From Azadirachta indica (Eukaryota > Streptophyta > Magnoliopsida > Sapindales > Meliaceae), in NCBI GenBank assembly GCA_022749755.1, contig CM040446.1:8952367-9016366 (forward strand): 64,000 nt of DNA. The letters run 5' to 3'. Position 1 is the first letter of the stretch. Every line of letters begins with the position of its first letter. This document shows positions 37,609-49,200 of this stretch, piece after piece. The translations under genes were made by a program, and so were the position numbers. Below the pieces are notes generated by a model. The model made no database searches, was not told the DNA's origin, and saw only the letters and a list, made by a program, of their open reading frames with translations.

Positions 37609-39010
37609 TGATGAATGTTTAAAAGTGTAGATTTATTAAAAGAAATATTATGATTTACACTTAATAATGTCCTTCTATTCCCCAATAATGAAGCATATTT
37701 CTTTATATTAAATTGTAAAACATGAATTAGACTAAATAGTTGGTTTTGTGCAGGTTTCGTATAATAAGCGTATCTTTCAATCCAAAACATCAATTGATAC
37801 GATTCTTGGGTTGGAAAAATATAAACTCATCATTTCAGAACTTTGTAAGCCAAAGGTTGGACCAGTTCGAGCAATTAATGGGACAAAATTGGGCTTCAAT
37901 AGAACTCAAGCGCATCTTTGAACCAGCCCAACATGCTTATGTATTTGGGCCGTATCCCCCTAAATACGTAACAAAAAATTATATGGTTGGGTGATATAGA
38001 AAGCTGAGAAAGGGATCTAAATCGTTTATGTTTTTCACTTTCTCAAATTTCAACTGGTCGGCTACCAGAAAGAGTTATAATTCTAGAAAGGCGGAGGAGA
38101 AATGCGACTTGAACATCTCTGCCTATTTTCAACATAACTCACATTCTAAAATAGAAATAAGGGTGAGATATAGACCATTAGAAAGATGAGTCATCCGCCT
38201 ACAATTTTGAAGAAGGTTATTTTACAAATTTTGGTGATTTTTATGGTCAAAAATATGTTGGAAGTTGGTAAAGCGTAATTAATTAGAAATTGACAAATTA
38301 TGTTCACATATGCGAAATGTCTTTTGTTTTACCTATATAAAGGAAGATGTGGAAGTGAGGAGGGAGATCATTTTTTACCATTTCTGTTTTCTTTTTGTAA
38401 TTTGAATTTCAATTAAATAATGTCTTTCTAAATTAGAAATTAGAGTTAAGGGTGTAGTTTTGTTGATTTTATAGCATTGTTCTTTTATCATTCTAAGTTG
38501 TGCTCAATGCAACATCTTTTTAATTGAGTGAATTATATTTCTTAAAAGTGTTTTGGTTTATTAGTAGGCTTGATTCATTGTTAACAAAAGGTACACTAAA
38601 CGCTTGCAAATTTTCTACAAACCAAGAATAAGGTATGTTATATTTTTCATAAATAAATTGAATAATTAATCTTTTATTTTATTACCTTTTCTTAAAAGAG
38701 GTATTGTGATGTATTTCAATATATTTATCTTTCGATTAAGATTATCTATTAAGTAATTTTTAATTGAGTTAAAAAAAATGAGTAAAAAATGATTTCTGTA
38801 ATTATCAACAAAATGAATCCCTAATGCCGTAATAATTAATAATATTAAATTTACATTCAACAAGTAAAAAATTCATTTTTTTTCATTATATTTGGACATT
38901 GGATTTGTGGACCTTATATAATGGATTCCCTATGAATCGACAATCGGACTTCGAAACTTTATTACTTGAGACAATCTATACTTAAGAGTTACAACCTTTA
39001 AGTTGTAGCA
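37609..39010 (+). mobile_element. Solo LTR of retrotransposon family B, plus orientation
   Basis: This 1402-bp unit starts TGATGAATGTTTAAAAG and ends TTGTAGCA, with a perfect 5-bp target duplication AAGAT at 37604-37608 and 39011-39015. A TATATAAAGG at about 38334 is a plausible promoter for the family, which sets the orientation. It lies between the end of integrase and the pol tail of the gypsy element, so removing it would rejoin the gypsy pol frame region. A segment at about 37748-37856 is absent from the minus-oriented copy. Confidence 0.88.
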
Positions 39011-39033
39011 AAGATTTATGGACGAATCATCTT

Positions 39034-39047
39034 AAAGAGGGAGGGAA
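39034..39047 (+). promoter_or_regulatory. Polypurine tract of the gypsy element
   Basis: AAAGAGGGAGGGAA lies directly before the 3' LTR, where the plus-strand primer for reverse transcription is expected. Confidence 0.85.
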
Positions 39048-39893
39048 TCATGCAAATAAGAATGCACACAAAAGTAAAGATCCAATTCAGCTACTTAGTG
39101 GTCCCATTACAAGAGCAAAAATGAAGAAATTCAAGGATGCATTGAATGGGATAATTCAAGGTTTGTGGGATGATCTTGCAACAATTCAGGAGTGTAAGGA
39201 AGAGTCACATATCAAGCTTGGACTTCAAGACAATAATCAAAGCTTGGTAGTATTAACACAAGTATAAGAAGGCAAAACTTAAAGATTAAAGCTTCTGTGG
39301 GATTTGAATTCTCAAATTTGTACAAAGCCATATTCGAATGATGTTTTAAGGTTAAGCAAGGATGTTTAAGTCTTTTAATTGCAATTCGAATCAGATCTTC
39401 ATCATGATGCAAGTTTCGGATTTCATTTGCCATTTGGGCTAAGTTGTTGCTCAAGCCCATAATTTATCTTAGACTTATTTATAAACATATGTTATTTAGT
39501 TTGTTATGTGTTTGAGTTGTTAATATTAATTATTAAGCTTATATTCAATTTGTTTTAATTTGAGTTAGAATAAATTTAGTTTTGTGGCCAAACACTCCAA
39601 TTAAGGTTACTTATTCCTTGTACTCTTACATATTCAACCATATGCTCCAATGGAAACATTATTACTCTTTGAATGAAATAAAATTAAGAGTGTTTCTCTT
39701 GTTTTAATTCTTGCTTGAATCAAGGTTCTTACAATAAAAGCTAATTACTTTGAGATTATTTTATTCCAAGATTTTATTTCACAAGTTGAAATTGGGTTGT
39801 TAACTTAGGTAAATCTGATTTAACTTTCCAAGGAATTGCTTCCATGTGTAAAAATATTAGGTCTCAAGTTTAATATACTTGGGGTTTGTATCA
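39048..39893 (+). repeat. 3' LTR of the gypsy element
   Basis: 846 bp, starting TCATGCAAATAAG (the usual TG is changed to TC) and ending TTTGTATCA, followed by the target duplication GAACT. The first 220 bp carry the pol tail (LLSGPITRAKMKKFKDALNG) with one internal stop near its end. Confidence 0.9.
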
Positions 39894-39898
39894 GAACT

Positions 39899-40677
39899 TA
39901 TATTAAAGTGCGTATGCCAAAACAAGGTAAGCTAAGACATCGAACCAGGAAGGGTGAGGTTGCCACAAATGTTTTAGGGGTATGCTTAAGAGATACAAAA
40001 TTCATTTTCATAATGCCTTGCTAGGAAGGTTCTGCCTCTGACTCAAGGATACTTCGTGATGCTTTAAGTAAGCCAACTAGGTTAAAAGTTCCTTTAGGTA
40101 AAATATAATTTACCCATATTTAAATTAAACTATTTTTGCAAGGTATATGTTACACTAACAGAGATTCAAAATAATTAGATTATTACTCTCTTGTCGATAT
40201 TGGATGTACAAATTATGAAGGATTTATTACACCATATAAGGGAACAATATACCACTTATCAGAATTGAGAGCTGGAAGTACACTTTGAAATAAAAAAGAG
40301 TTCTTAATAAGAGACATTTGTTTGCGGAAATGTCATTGAACGATGTTTTATTTGATTCAAATGCAATGGGCTACACTTCAGAGTTTGTCTTTTTACCTAA
40401 TAAAAACCCAATGTCGCCTTATTATTGCATGTTGTTTATTACATAATCTTATAAGGAAAGAAATATCAATGGACCCATTAGAAGATTAATTAATTAAAGA
40501 ACCCAAGGATGGGGTAGAAGACAATGATAACATAAATATTATTGAAGCTTCAGACCAACAGACACAATGGAGGAATGATTTAGCTATTGGAATGTATAAT
40601 GAGTGGCTTGAAAACTGTGGAAAATATGTTGTCATTTACAATTTATTTGTACTTTTCTTTGATTTGTTCACAAATTA
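39899..40677 (+). pseudogene. PIF/Harbinger transposase, 3' part
   Basis: The frame picks up exactly where the 5' part stopped: after the target duplication it reads YIKVRMPKQGKLRHRTRKGE, then NVLGVC and, after a stop, EGSASDSRILRDAL, where the family's second catalytic Asp lies. An intron begins at 40098. The next exon reads YYSLVDIGCTNYEGFI and CCLLHNLIRKEISMDPLED, and it ends WRNDLAIGMYNEWLENC, all characteristic of HARBI1/ALP1-type proteins. Stops occur after IMPC, GSTL, and elsewhere. The reading frame ends by a TAG at 40675. Confidence 0.87.
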
Positions 40678-40915
40678 GAAATTTTTGTATAGATTTTGAA
40701 TTTATTTTATAATTAAATTACGTGTCATAAGCTTGTTTCATTACTTTCAAAACTATTTTTTTATTTGAATTATAGAATTAAATTATAATATATTCATTGT
40801 GACTTGTTGTAGTTTTCAAAAAATAGATTATTAGTTGTGTTTATTTTTAATTTTTTAATTTAATGTAATAATTTAAATAATGTTTTAACAATCTAATAAA
40901 ATATGTTTTCCAAAA

Positions 40916-41765
40916 ATGGATGAAGAAGATACAAGTTAGCCCACACAAATAGAGAAGGCAAAAGGAAGTGGGTGAGTATAGACTACAGATGAAAAAGAAG
41001 CATTGTTGACTATATTGGATAAGATAGTTGCTAGAGATGGTTGCACTAATAATGGTACCTTTAAACCAATTACATTTTCTCAAATTGAAAAGGAATTAAC
41101 CGAAATGTTACTAGATTGTAGTTTAATGGCTTTTTCACACATTGAATCCAAGATGAGAAAATAGAAGAAACAATATGATGTGACATTTAATATGTTGAAT
41201 ACTAGTGGTTTTTATGGAATAATGTAAAAAAATATGTGAAGTTGATAGTGATGAAGTGTGAAAATCATACATACAAATTAGTGTTTATAGCTTTCTTCTG
41301 GTGAAATATCAGTAGATATATTTTAAATAGTAAATATATGTTTTAACTTCTTGATATATTGTAGTTTCACATGAAGCAAAAAATTGGAGAAACAAGCTAT
41401 GGCCACTTTATGAGAGATTAATTAATATGTATGGAAAAGATCGTGCAACTAGATGGGGGGCAAAAACTCCAATTGATGTGGTTAATGAAGTTGATTGAGA
41501 AGAAATTAATCTTGATGATGATAATGAAGAAGATGATAGTTATTCTCCAGTATCAGTTACACAACCTTTAGGTTCTCAACATACTTCTCGAGTCTATTCA
41601 AAGATATTGAGTAGAAAAAGATTAAGATCTCAAGATAGTATTAGTGTCAGTATTAAGAAAGTTCCCATGATTTTTCAACAAGCATTTAATCAGTTCGTAC
41701 AAAGTATGAATATGATAGCTAAGCATATGTTGGATGATAATGAACTTGAGGACTATGGCACTTAG
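40916..41765 (+). pseudogene. Harbinger ORF1, Myb/SANT-like DNA-binding protein
   Basis: From the ATG at 40916 the frame reads MDEEDTS, a stop, then TTDEKEALLTILDKIVARDG and IESKMRK, the Myb/SANT-like domain of plant Harbinger ORF1 proteins, which helps the transposase act at the element's ends. A stop interrupts where the family has a Trp (KMRK-W-KKQY), and an intron of about 85 bp ends TTGTAG near 41369. The second exon reads NWRNKLWPLYERLINMYG, then an acidic stretch (INLDDDNEEDDS), and ends NELEDYGT. The stops show it is inactive. Confidence 0.8.
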
Positions 41766-42550
41766 TGAGGAGGATGATGAACTTGAGGACTTAACTCTTA
41801 TAATACAGAAATCTTATAATTATTTAGCATTCAAATCATGACAGAGTGAACGGAAGTTAACATTTGTGAGAAAGTTTTTGTGTGAGAATAGGATGTGAAT
41901 GTGATTTGAAAGCAAATATATTTTACTTTTTAAATGATTACAATTAATTAGACTCTGACACTTGAACATCAACTTTTGGTAACAGACATATCTTGGATAT
42001 ATATATTTTGATAATTAGATTGAATGTACATTTGGATGAAGGCACATGTAATAGGTCTTTCTTTTTTTTTTTAATGTGTGATGCTATCTTTCAATGTTAT
42101 TTTTATCAAGTATATATTTGAAAAAAATTGGAAAAGTAAATGTTATATTGCTAAGATTTTCTAATCTAAAAATTGTATTAATTAAGTAATTAGATAAATA
42201 ACAATTTGATAATAAATATTTTAACATATAATATTATGCATATCCACCATTAATTTATTTATTTACAAAATGTTAGACAATTTCATAAAATACATTTGTA
42301 TATATGTAAATTTTTTAATCATAGAATACAAATTAATAAAATTTATCAACATTATATATGTTTAGCTTTTTTTATTCTTAAATAAATATTAATTTAATTT
42401 CTACAAAATATAATTATTAATATAGTGTAATACGTTATTACACCAAACATAGGTTAATTTATACTTAGTCTAGTACAATTCATTTAATGCATTCCAATAC
42501 AATCTAGTTCACCTGAAATAGTACATTACAATATGTGCTGCCAAATGCAC

Positions 42551-42852
42551 TAAATGTTTTTTTTTTTTTTTTACTTATATTGACTATTGCATTGACATAA
42601 ATATCACCATCTCTTATTGACCATTGCAGTAACATAAATATCTTTATTTTATAATTGCTATACTTTTTTGACCTATATTGATCAATAAAATGATATAAAT
42701 ATTCTTATTTTGTAATTGGCAAAAACATAGCTTATGAAAGAAAAAAAGAAAGTTAACAATAAAATTTTTTATTTAGTTAATTAAAGAAGATAAAAAACAA
42801 ATAAAATTTTTAATTTATTAAAGAAGAGAAAAATTGACCATAATATTTTTAA
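42551..42852. other. AT-rich DNA next to the Harbinger right end
   Basis: No gene or repeat beyond a T run at 42560-42572 is recognised. Confidence 0.5.
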
Positions 42853-43345
42853 GGGAAAAGGACGTTCAAGTCTCTAAGATTTGGCTTAGTGAATTAATTA
42901 GTCCTATTAGTTTAAAAAATACCCATTAAAATTTTAAAATGATGATTATACCCCCATGAATAAAGTTATTCAACAAAAATAATAATTAAATCTTTAAAAT
43001 TTGAAAAACATAATATATTTATCAAAAATACATTAATAATATAATATTTCTTAACACATTATAAATTTATATATTAAATATTTATTAATATATTATAACT
43101 AAAATATAAATTTATTTATTACACAATATATTAACAATTTAATATTAATTAAGTATTAGAAAATAAATAAAATATATTAATATATAAATAAAATATACTA
43201 TAGTACAACGCTTGTGATTATATTACAATTTATATTTATATATAGCGACAATATATAAAATATAATAAAAATAAAATATATTATTTATAAAATATATAAA
43301 ATTATATATATTAATATAATTTTTTTAATGTGTTTTTAATGGGAA
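42853..43345. mobile_element. Partial copy of the 398-1024 foldback family
   Basis: The left end (GGACGTTCAAGTCTCTAAGA) matches the reverse complement of the right end of the element at 398-1024, and the interior (for example at 43215-43320) matches its interior. The right inverted end is not found, so the copy seems truncated. Confidence 0.5.
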
Positions 43346-43364
43346 AATTTTCATTTGACTATTC

Positions 43365-43520
43365 CAAGTTTGTCTGTATCTTATTGTGATATAACAGTTA
43401 TTTTAACACTCCATTGCAGTACAAAAAGATTGCAATTGTCTAAATGAACTAAAATTTTTAAATGCCCGCCTCGAGGATTTTAACAATAAAGGGGTAAAAT
43501 CATCTTTACTTTGAAACCGA
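43365..43520. mobile_element. End of a TIR element related to 60155-60990
   Basis: This stretch, with GTGATATAACAGTTATTTTA, CACTCCATTGCAGTACAAAA and GGGGTAAAATCATCTTTAC, matches both inverted ends of the element at 60155-60990 in order and spacing. The opposite end is not recognised. Confidence 0.45.
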
Positions 43521-43999
43521 ATCCTAATTTTGTGTTTAACTCACCCATCCTCACCAACAAATAGCACAACTGCCTCTAGCTATGGGAATATCCACATTCT
43601 TAGTATGTTTCTTGGTAGGCTTCACTTCGTGGCCCTTGCCACCATTGTTATCTCCAAGGATGAGACCTCAATGACTCGCCGTCGCTGCAGCTTTGTCTTC
43701 TCCAATATAATTTCCTTGCGACTTCATCTATTCCTATTCTTTTCTTTGTTTTATCATAAACGTGGTTGTAATGGCAGTGGATTAATGGCGGATTATAGAT
43801 TTAGTGATGGTGGCTACGAGAGAAAGGAGGTTGTGTTACTTGTGGCAACGGGAAATTAAGGAAAGATTAGGGATTGATTTTAAAGGAAAAGATTGATAAT
43901 GTAAGAAGAATAGGGTATGATTAGGGATTTAGATTGTCAAAGAGACAATGTAAGAAGAATAGGTAATTGTGCACCATTAAATTTGGACGATGAAGGTGG

Positions 44000-44128
44000 T
44001 GATTATTCAGAACTGTTGAAGATGTTGTACCAGTAGCCATTGAAGGGCATCCTGATGATGCTGCAGTAGAGAAGCATGGCACTCCACTTGACCCAACATT
44101 AATAGAGGCTTCATGTTGCCAAGTCTAA
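44000..44128 (+). pseudogene. Orphan coding-like fragment
   Basis: A frame ending in TAA at 44128 reads VAIEGHPDDAAVEKHG and then TPLDPTLIEASCCQV. The amino-acid composition and base use are more gene-like than the surroundings. A neighbouring frame just upstream (LDDEGGDYSE) also looks coding, so a frameshifted fragment of a longer gene is possible. I do not recognise the protein. It may be a captured gene piece or chance. Confidence 0.3.
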
Positions 44129-46286
44129 CTTGAAAAAGAATTCACATGTCTCTTCCCTGGATTTGATATTAAAAAACAAGATTGAGTACTCAAAAGGGAA
44201 TTGATGCAAAAATTGAAATCAAACAACTATGCAAGATAAATAAATTGAAATGAAAATGCAAATGAATGTGTCATATCCCAAGTTATCCAATTTCTGTCAA
44301 AGACCATTTCTTAAACTAGTGGATATTCAATATGATATATGCTTGCAATAAAATAGTTAATTAAGACATAAAAATTGATAACACATAAAATATATTGAAA
44401 AATTAAGCTTACAAATTTTGATTTTCAAAGTGTTGAAGATTTTGAGTATAATTATGGGAAATGATTGGAGAAATTATAAGGAAGTTTCTAGAATCCTACA
44501 GCTTTGGTTTATATATATATATATATATATATAAAATAAATTTTCACTCTAGATTTTCTTTGAGATCAATATACTTACATTTGATGAAAAAGATCTAAAT
44601 AACTAAATTTGTAGAGCAGAACAATACTATGAGTACTAGAATATGTAAGTTTAATTTGTGACATTCCACTTTAAAGGAGTAGTCACTTCAATTGTACCAT
44701 TAGCCAACAGAGACAAGAGGAACGGTCACTTGGATAAAGTTATACAAATACTTCTCAAAAGGTTGTCTTATAAAACTTTATCCCAAGTAAGCAAACTACC
44801 ACCATACTGATATATTAAGAGAAATTTCAACAATTTTCTCAAAGGAAGTTTTAACAGAAAAATTTTTAATTTATTGCTCTGTGGGAGATTTACTAATGAA
44901 ATTTGTTAATCTAACTTGTCCGACTTACTGAAGAAAAATTAAATAGCAGAAATTTGTTATAAACTTTATTAAGTAACTCGTTCCATTAATATTTAAATAT
45001 TTGACCCTAAATAAAGAGGAAGAGCACAATGTTCGTGGAGTTTGTTATCATTGTGGCGAAAAATTCGTTCTTCAACATAAATAACAAAATTCTCAATTTT
45101 TTATGATTGAAGGCTCCCATATTGAAGACGAGGGAAAGAGAAGACAAGATGAAAATTAAATTTGATGCAAAACACACTTTAAAATTATTTCTTTAATATA
45201 GTTTAAATGGTTTAGGACATACTTAATACTTTCATGTCATCCTAAATAACAATAAGTAAAAAGAGTTTGATGTTTTTTCTAATGAAATTTCTCATTCCCA
45301 TTCAATTTTCTTTTTTTTCTTTTTTTTGGAAAAAACACTATTCAAAACATAAATTAAAAACAAAGGATTATTCTAAGAGAAGGGGAATGATGTGTGCTTA
45401 ATATTAATTTATTTTATAACATGTTTGTAATAGATTAAAGTCATGTTAATGGGTTAGTAAGTTGTAATGATGGGTTAATACTTTTGCAATATTAATTACT
45501 GAAAAGAAAAAATGACGAGGATTTGATTTTTTCCCACTTGCTTTTCATCTAGAGAACATTTTCTTTCTTCTGTTAAATTCAATTGAATCATCTTACAATT
45601 ACATACACTTCATGATACTTACATAATTTTTCCTATTAAGCCTGTCAAAATTATTGAGAGATTATGCCACCAACTTAATTTAGTATTTACTATAATTTAT
45701 TTGTGCTTTGAAAATAAAGTTGAAAAAAATATTTAATAACCTTTTAATTAGACTCATATTTTTTAATTAGTTTAAACATTACAATTATTATGGCTTAAAA
45801 ACCACAAGACCTCAATCCTTCAAAAACTCATCCACATTTACAGCCTTCACTTTTGGCAGTTGTTGAGGCAAGTGTTACCGTAAGCAGGCTTACTTTAAAT
45901 GATGATTCCATGAGACATGCAAGCTTACTTTTGGTCTGACGCTATATTGTTGGCTTGATTTCTTCATTGATAAGACTACTGTGCTTCAGAAGTTAAAAAA
46001 AAATTTAAAGACTTGTGTATGCACAAACACGAGGCCAATGATAACCATCAATAAAATGAAAACTAGTACACATGTATGATGTTGTCCCAAACTAACATAA
46101 TAATGACTAATTGCGAACCAAAAAGGCCAATAATTGAACCTCAATATTATATACATACATGTGGACGTTATACATTTTCTCCTCTCTGATAAATGAATTT
46201 TGGGGAAATTCAGCCTGCTAAAAAATTGTGGAAGTGCATATCTATCGAAGCAACTTATCAAAATTGTATAAATATAGTTTTCTACC
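44129..46286. other. Intergenic DNA downstream of RRP12
   Basis: No gene is supported. An (AT)n run of 22 bp lies at 44511-44532. The 3' UTR of RRP12 should lie within the last few hundred bases (minus strand), but no clear polyadenylation signal was singled out. Confidence 0.5.
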
Positions 46287-49200
46287 TTACCTCTTTGTTT
46301 TGTTGCTGCTTTTCTTTTGAGTCATAGAAAGTGCACTAGAGGAACTCTTCCCTTCAAGTTTTTTGGCCATTTTTACTACACTTATCATACCTTTTCTTGC
46401 AGCTGCCCGATGCTCTGTTCTACGGCTCATCATCTTCCGATCAAGAGGCCAGTAAGCATACGGTTCAAGCTTGCCCTTCTTCTTCACATCCCCGGATGCC
46501 TTCTTGCTGGCATACTCACTTCCTGTGTATGCCCATCCAGATTCAGATGTTTTTCTGCGCTTCTTCTCAGTTTTCCTTGAAGAGTCCATTGACATAATAC
46601 TGCCTGCTTCACTCCTTGCATCTGCATCAGGGTCAGAAGACCTTACCTTCCTTGGTTTCCCTCCCTCACGAATTACCAGGCGGCCCTCAGAGTCAACCTC
46701 TGGCTCATCATCTGAATCTGTCTTTCGTTTCAGATGCTCAGATGATCTAATTGCTGACCTTGTTTTCTGCTTATCAAGCAAGTCAAGTGGCTCGTCTTCT
46801 AATTGGTCAAACAAGTCTTCAGGCAATATCTTATCCACCTTACGCGTTTTCTTAATCCTGGATAGATTATATCCGATTGAATCAGCGCAGACTAATGGGG
46901 GATAAAAAAATATTAATTATCTATGAAGTTAAGGTATTAATCACTTATAAAAGATTAAGTGCCCCTATTACTTGATAAATTAGATATTTTAAATGCATCT
47001 ATTAAGCAAACTTCAAACAGTAAAAACAATAATAAGTTCATCCATGAAGTTGTGCCGTATGTCCTCTGACCAATCATAACAAAATTAGACATGTCAGTTG
47101 ATTGACCTTAGTGTTGATGCTTTGGATTTTAACCGGGATGAAACCATGCTTTGTTGACCAGAAACTGTTCTAGGTTCCATGTATTCTGCATCACTGTCCT
47201 CATCTTCATCACCAGAATCAGAAAATATTTTTGTATGGTTCCATCTGCTAAGCCTGAAGGAAATCAAATAATTAGAAAATAATAACAATGCACAGCATCA
47301 ACAATTTACCAACTAAATTAAACACACAAAATATGACATGGACCACTAATAAATTTTTTGAAGTGCACCCAACTTGTAATTGTAAACCCCCACCCTGACT
47401 GAAAAATAGAAGAGTGAAAAATGCTTCCCATGACCACTGGATTACTTTTCTTTTCAGGTATGGTCAGCAAATCCACTAAAAAGTACATAGGTTGCCAATA
47501 CAACCTACAGTAAGCCAATGAAAGCTTCATCACACTGGCCATGGTAGCCACAGAACTTTTGGACAGTGAGTGAAAAATCTACTGGTTATTGGGAATGCCT
47601 TACATATGCTAGAGATCGAAACCCATGTAAAATTAGCGGACAAAGCAAAGCACTAATGTATAACATAGCAAGATGAGTATATGCATGTAGCTAAATCCTA
47701 ATGATGGAGATACATACCTCGAGGTAGTAGCTTTGGAAAAATGAGATTTCGTTTCCTCAGAGTTGGGAGCAAGTTTTCTCTCCTTCCGCTCCCTGGTCTA
47801 TTTTTAACAAAAATATATACATAAAAAATAGTCATTACAAATTTGGATCACAAGAAAACTTCTGTTCAACAGACCTTTCTTATGTTAGTAAGGAGTTTCA
47901 TGTGTTCTTGTGGCATCACAGCCTTAACAGCATCAAGACCGCATTTCTTGACAAGCATTTCCAAAAGAATCTTGACCTAAAAACCATTCAACAATAACAG
48001 ATATGAAATCAGAATTCGTATGTCTTTTACAGAAAACAACAGCTGTTCACCAAAAGCACAAAATCCGGGTCCTTGACAAGTACTGATCAAATGTCATTAG
48101 TTGATGTGTTAAATAAGAGAAATATGAAGCATTATCAAATATAATGTTTCCCTGATAAGAAATAAACTTATAATACTAAAAATACATCGTTGAAAGCTTC
48201 TAGAAGGGAGTACACAAACCTTGGCTTTAAAGTGGTTTTTGGTATCATCTTGCCACTTCAGCAAGCCTCCCACCATGCTTCCCAAGTGCATTTGCAATCC
48301 TTCAGCATGTGATTTGGCCACCAAAACCTTCAACAGACCTAAATTGGCCTGCATTATAAAGCAGCCGACTACAGATAAGAAAAATAAAAAAAAAAAAAGT
48401 AGAGAAACGTTCATTGAGCAGTTCAATTGAAACAAATAAATACAAAAGCAGTGCACATCTACAAAAGTGAGGGAACAAACTTTAATAATTTCTCTGTTCT
48501 TCCTTTGTAGGAGTAGAAATGTGCAAGGAAGTAAATTGTATGCTTTAGAGACAAGATCAGAAAACTCGTATGCTAATCGAGCTAAGCCCTTGACAGCAGC
48601 ACTGATCATATGAGGAGTTTCTCCAGCCAGGCCTCCAGCTACCTGAGACCATAAATAAATGTCAAAACCATCAGGGGGTCATATAAATGCATTGCCCCCT
48701 TGTAAAAATATCCTACATGAGAGCAGCCAATATTTCAGGAAATAGAAGGAAGTGATGTAACTTCCTTGAGATTCAAAGAATTTTAATCAAGTATACAACT
48801 TCTAAAGCAAGAAAACAGCTTCAATCAATCGAAGAATTGAAATTTTGAAGGAATTATCTACAAGATTTAGTACCATGTTAAAGAATTGATACAGGTTTTC
48901 CTTCCCTCCATTCTCTTCATCTCCAAAAGCACGGGCAATTTGGACAAGAACATCATAAGCTCTATTTCTTGTCTTTTTATTGGCCTGCAAGAGAAGAGAT
49001 GAATTATCAATCACAAATAGCAAGTTCATAAGCAATTATGCAAGAGGGCTTTGAGAATCAATACAACTAGGATATTTTTCCAGCAAATTGTTTCCTTCAA
49101 ACAAAAAAGTCAGGCAAAACATAAAACCGCCTTGCACCACTAAATGACCATACTTTTATGTTGATGGCCAACACACTCCCACCAACAATGGAAAATCCTC

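Larger units (their letters stand above)
29962..39893 (+). mobile_element. Ty3/gypsy LTR retrotransposon (family A), degenerate
   Basis: The element has TG...CA-type LTRs in direct orientation (29962-30760 truncated, and 39048-39893) and a perfect 5-bp target duplication GAACT at 29957-29961 and 39894-39898. In between lie, in order, gag, CCHC knuckle, protease, reverse transcriptase, RNase H and integrase, the Ty3/gypsy order. A polypurine tract (39034-39047) abuts the 3' LTR. Two solo LTRs of another family lie inside it. Stops and frameshifts occur in all domains. Removing the inserts and the tandem duplication gives roughly 7 kb. No chromodomain was recognised; clade is left open. Confidence 0.93.
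29337..42550 (+). mobile_element. PIF/Harbinger DNA transposon, broken by a gypsy insertion
   Basis: The element carries both genes usual for this superfamily on the + strand: a DDE transposase (29337-29961 continuing at 39899-40677) and a Myb/SANT-like DNA-binding protein (40916-41765). The right end is set at 42550, where the reverse complement GTGCATTTGGCAGCAC resembles Harbinger termini and is followed by TAA, the superfamily's usual 3-bp target. The left end is not firmly located (candidate near 27351), so the start given is that of the transposase. Both genes contain stops and frameshifts, so the element is dead. Confidence 0.75.

Noticed and set aside
31325..39010. Reading the large inverted repeat as the TIRs of one DNA transposon enclosing the gypsy core
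   Set aside because: Each arm has its own TG...CA termini and its own different 5-bp target duplication, and removing the right arm restores the gypsy pol-to-tail order. Two independent LTR insertions explain it better.
29955..39900. First impression of LTR-PBS units, since TTTGTATCAGAAC resembles a tRNA-Met primer site after the LTR
   Set aside because: The bases after TATCA (AAACT and GAACT) are exact copies of the 5 bp before the matching LTR starts, so they are target duplications and not a primer binding site.
43530..43859. 109-codon + strand open frame as a gene
   Set aside because: No recognisable domain, poor context, and location next to a transposon end; it may be chance or captured sequence.
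46317..46905. Three overlapping + strand open frames opposite the last RRP12 exon
   Set aside because: They are antisense shadows of the long, GC-richer coding exon 46287-46857 and have no recognisable product.
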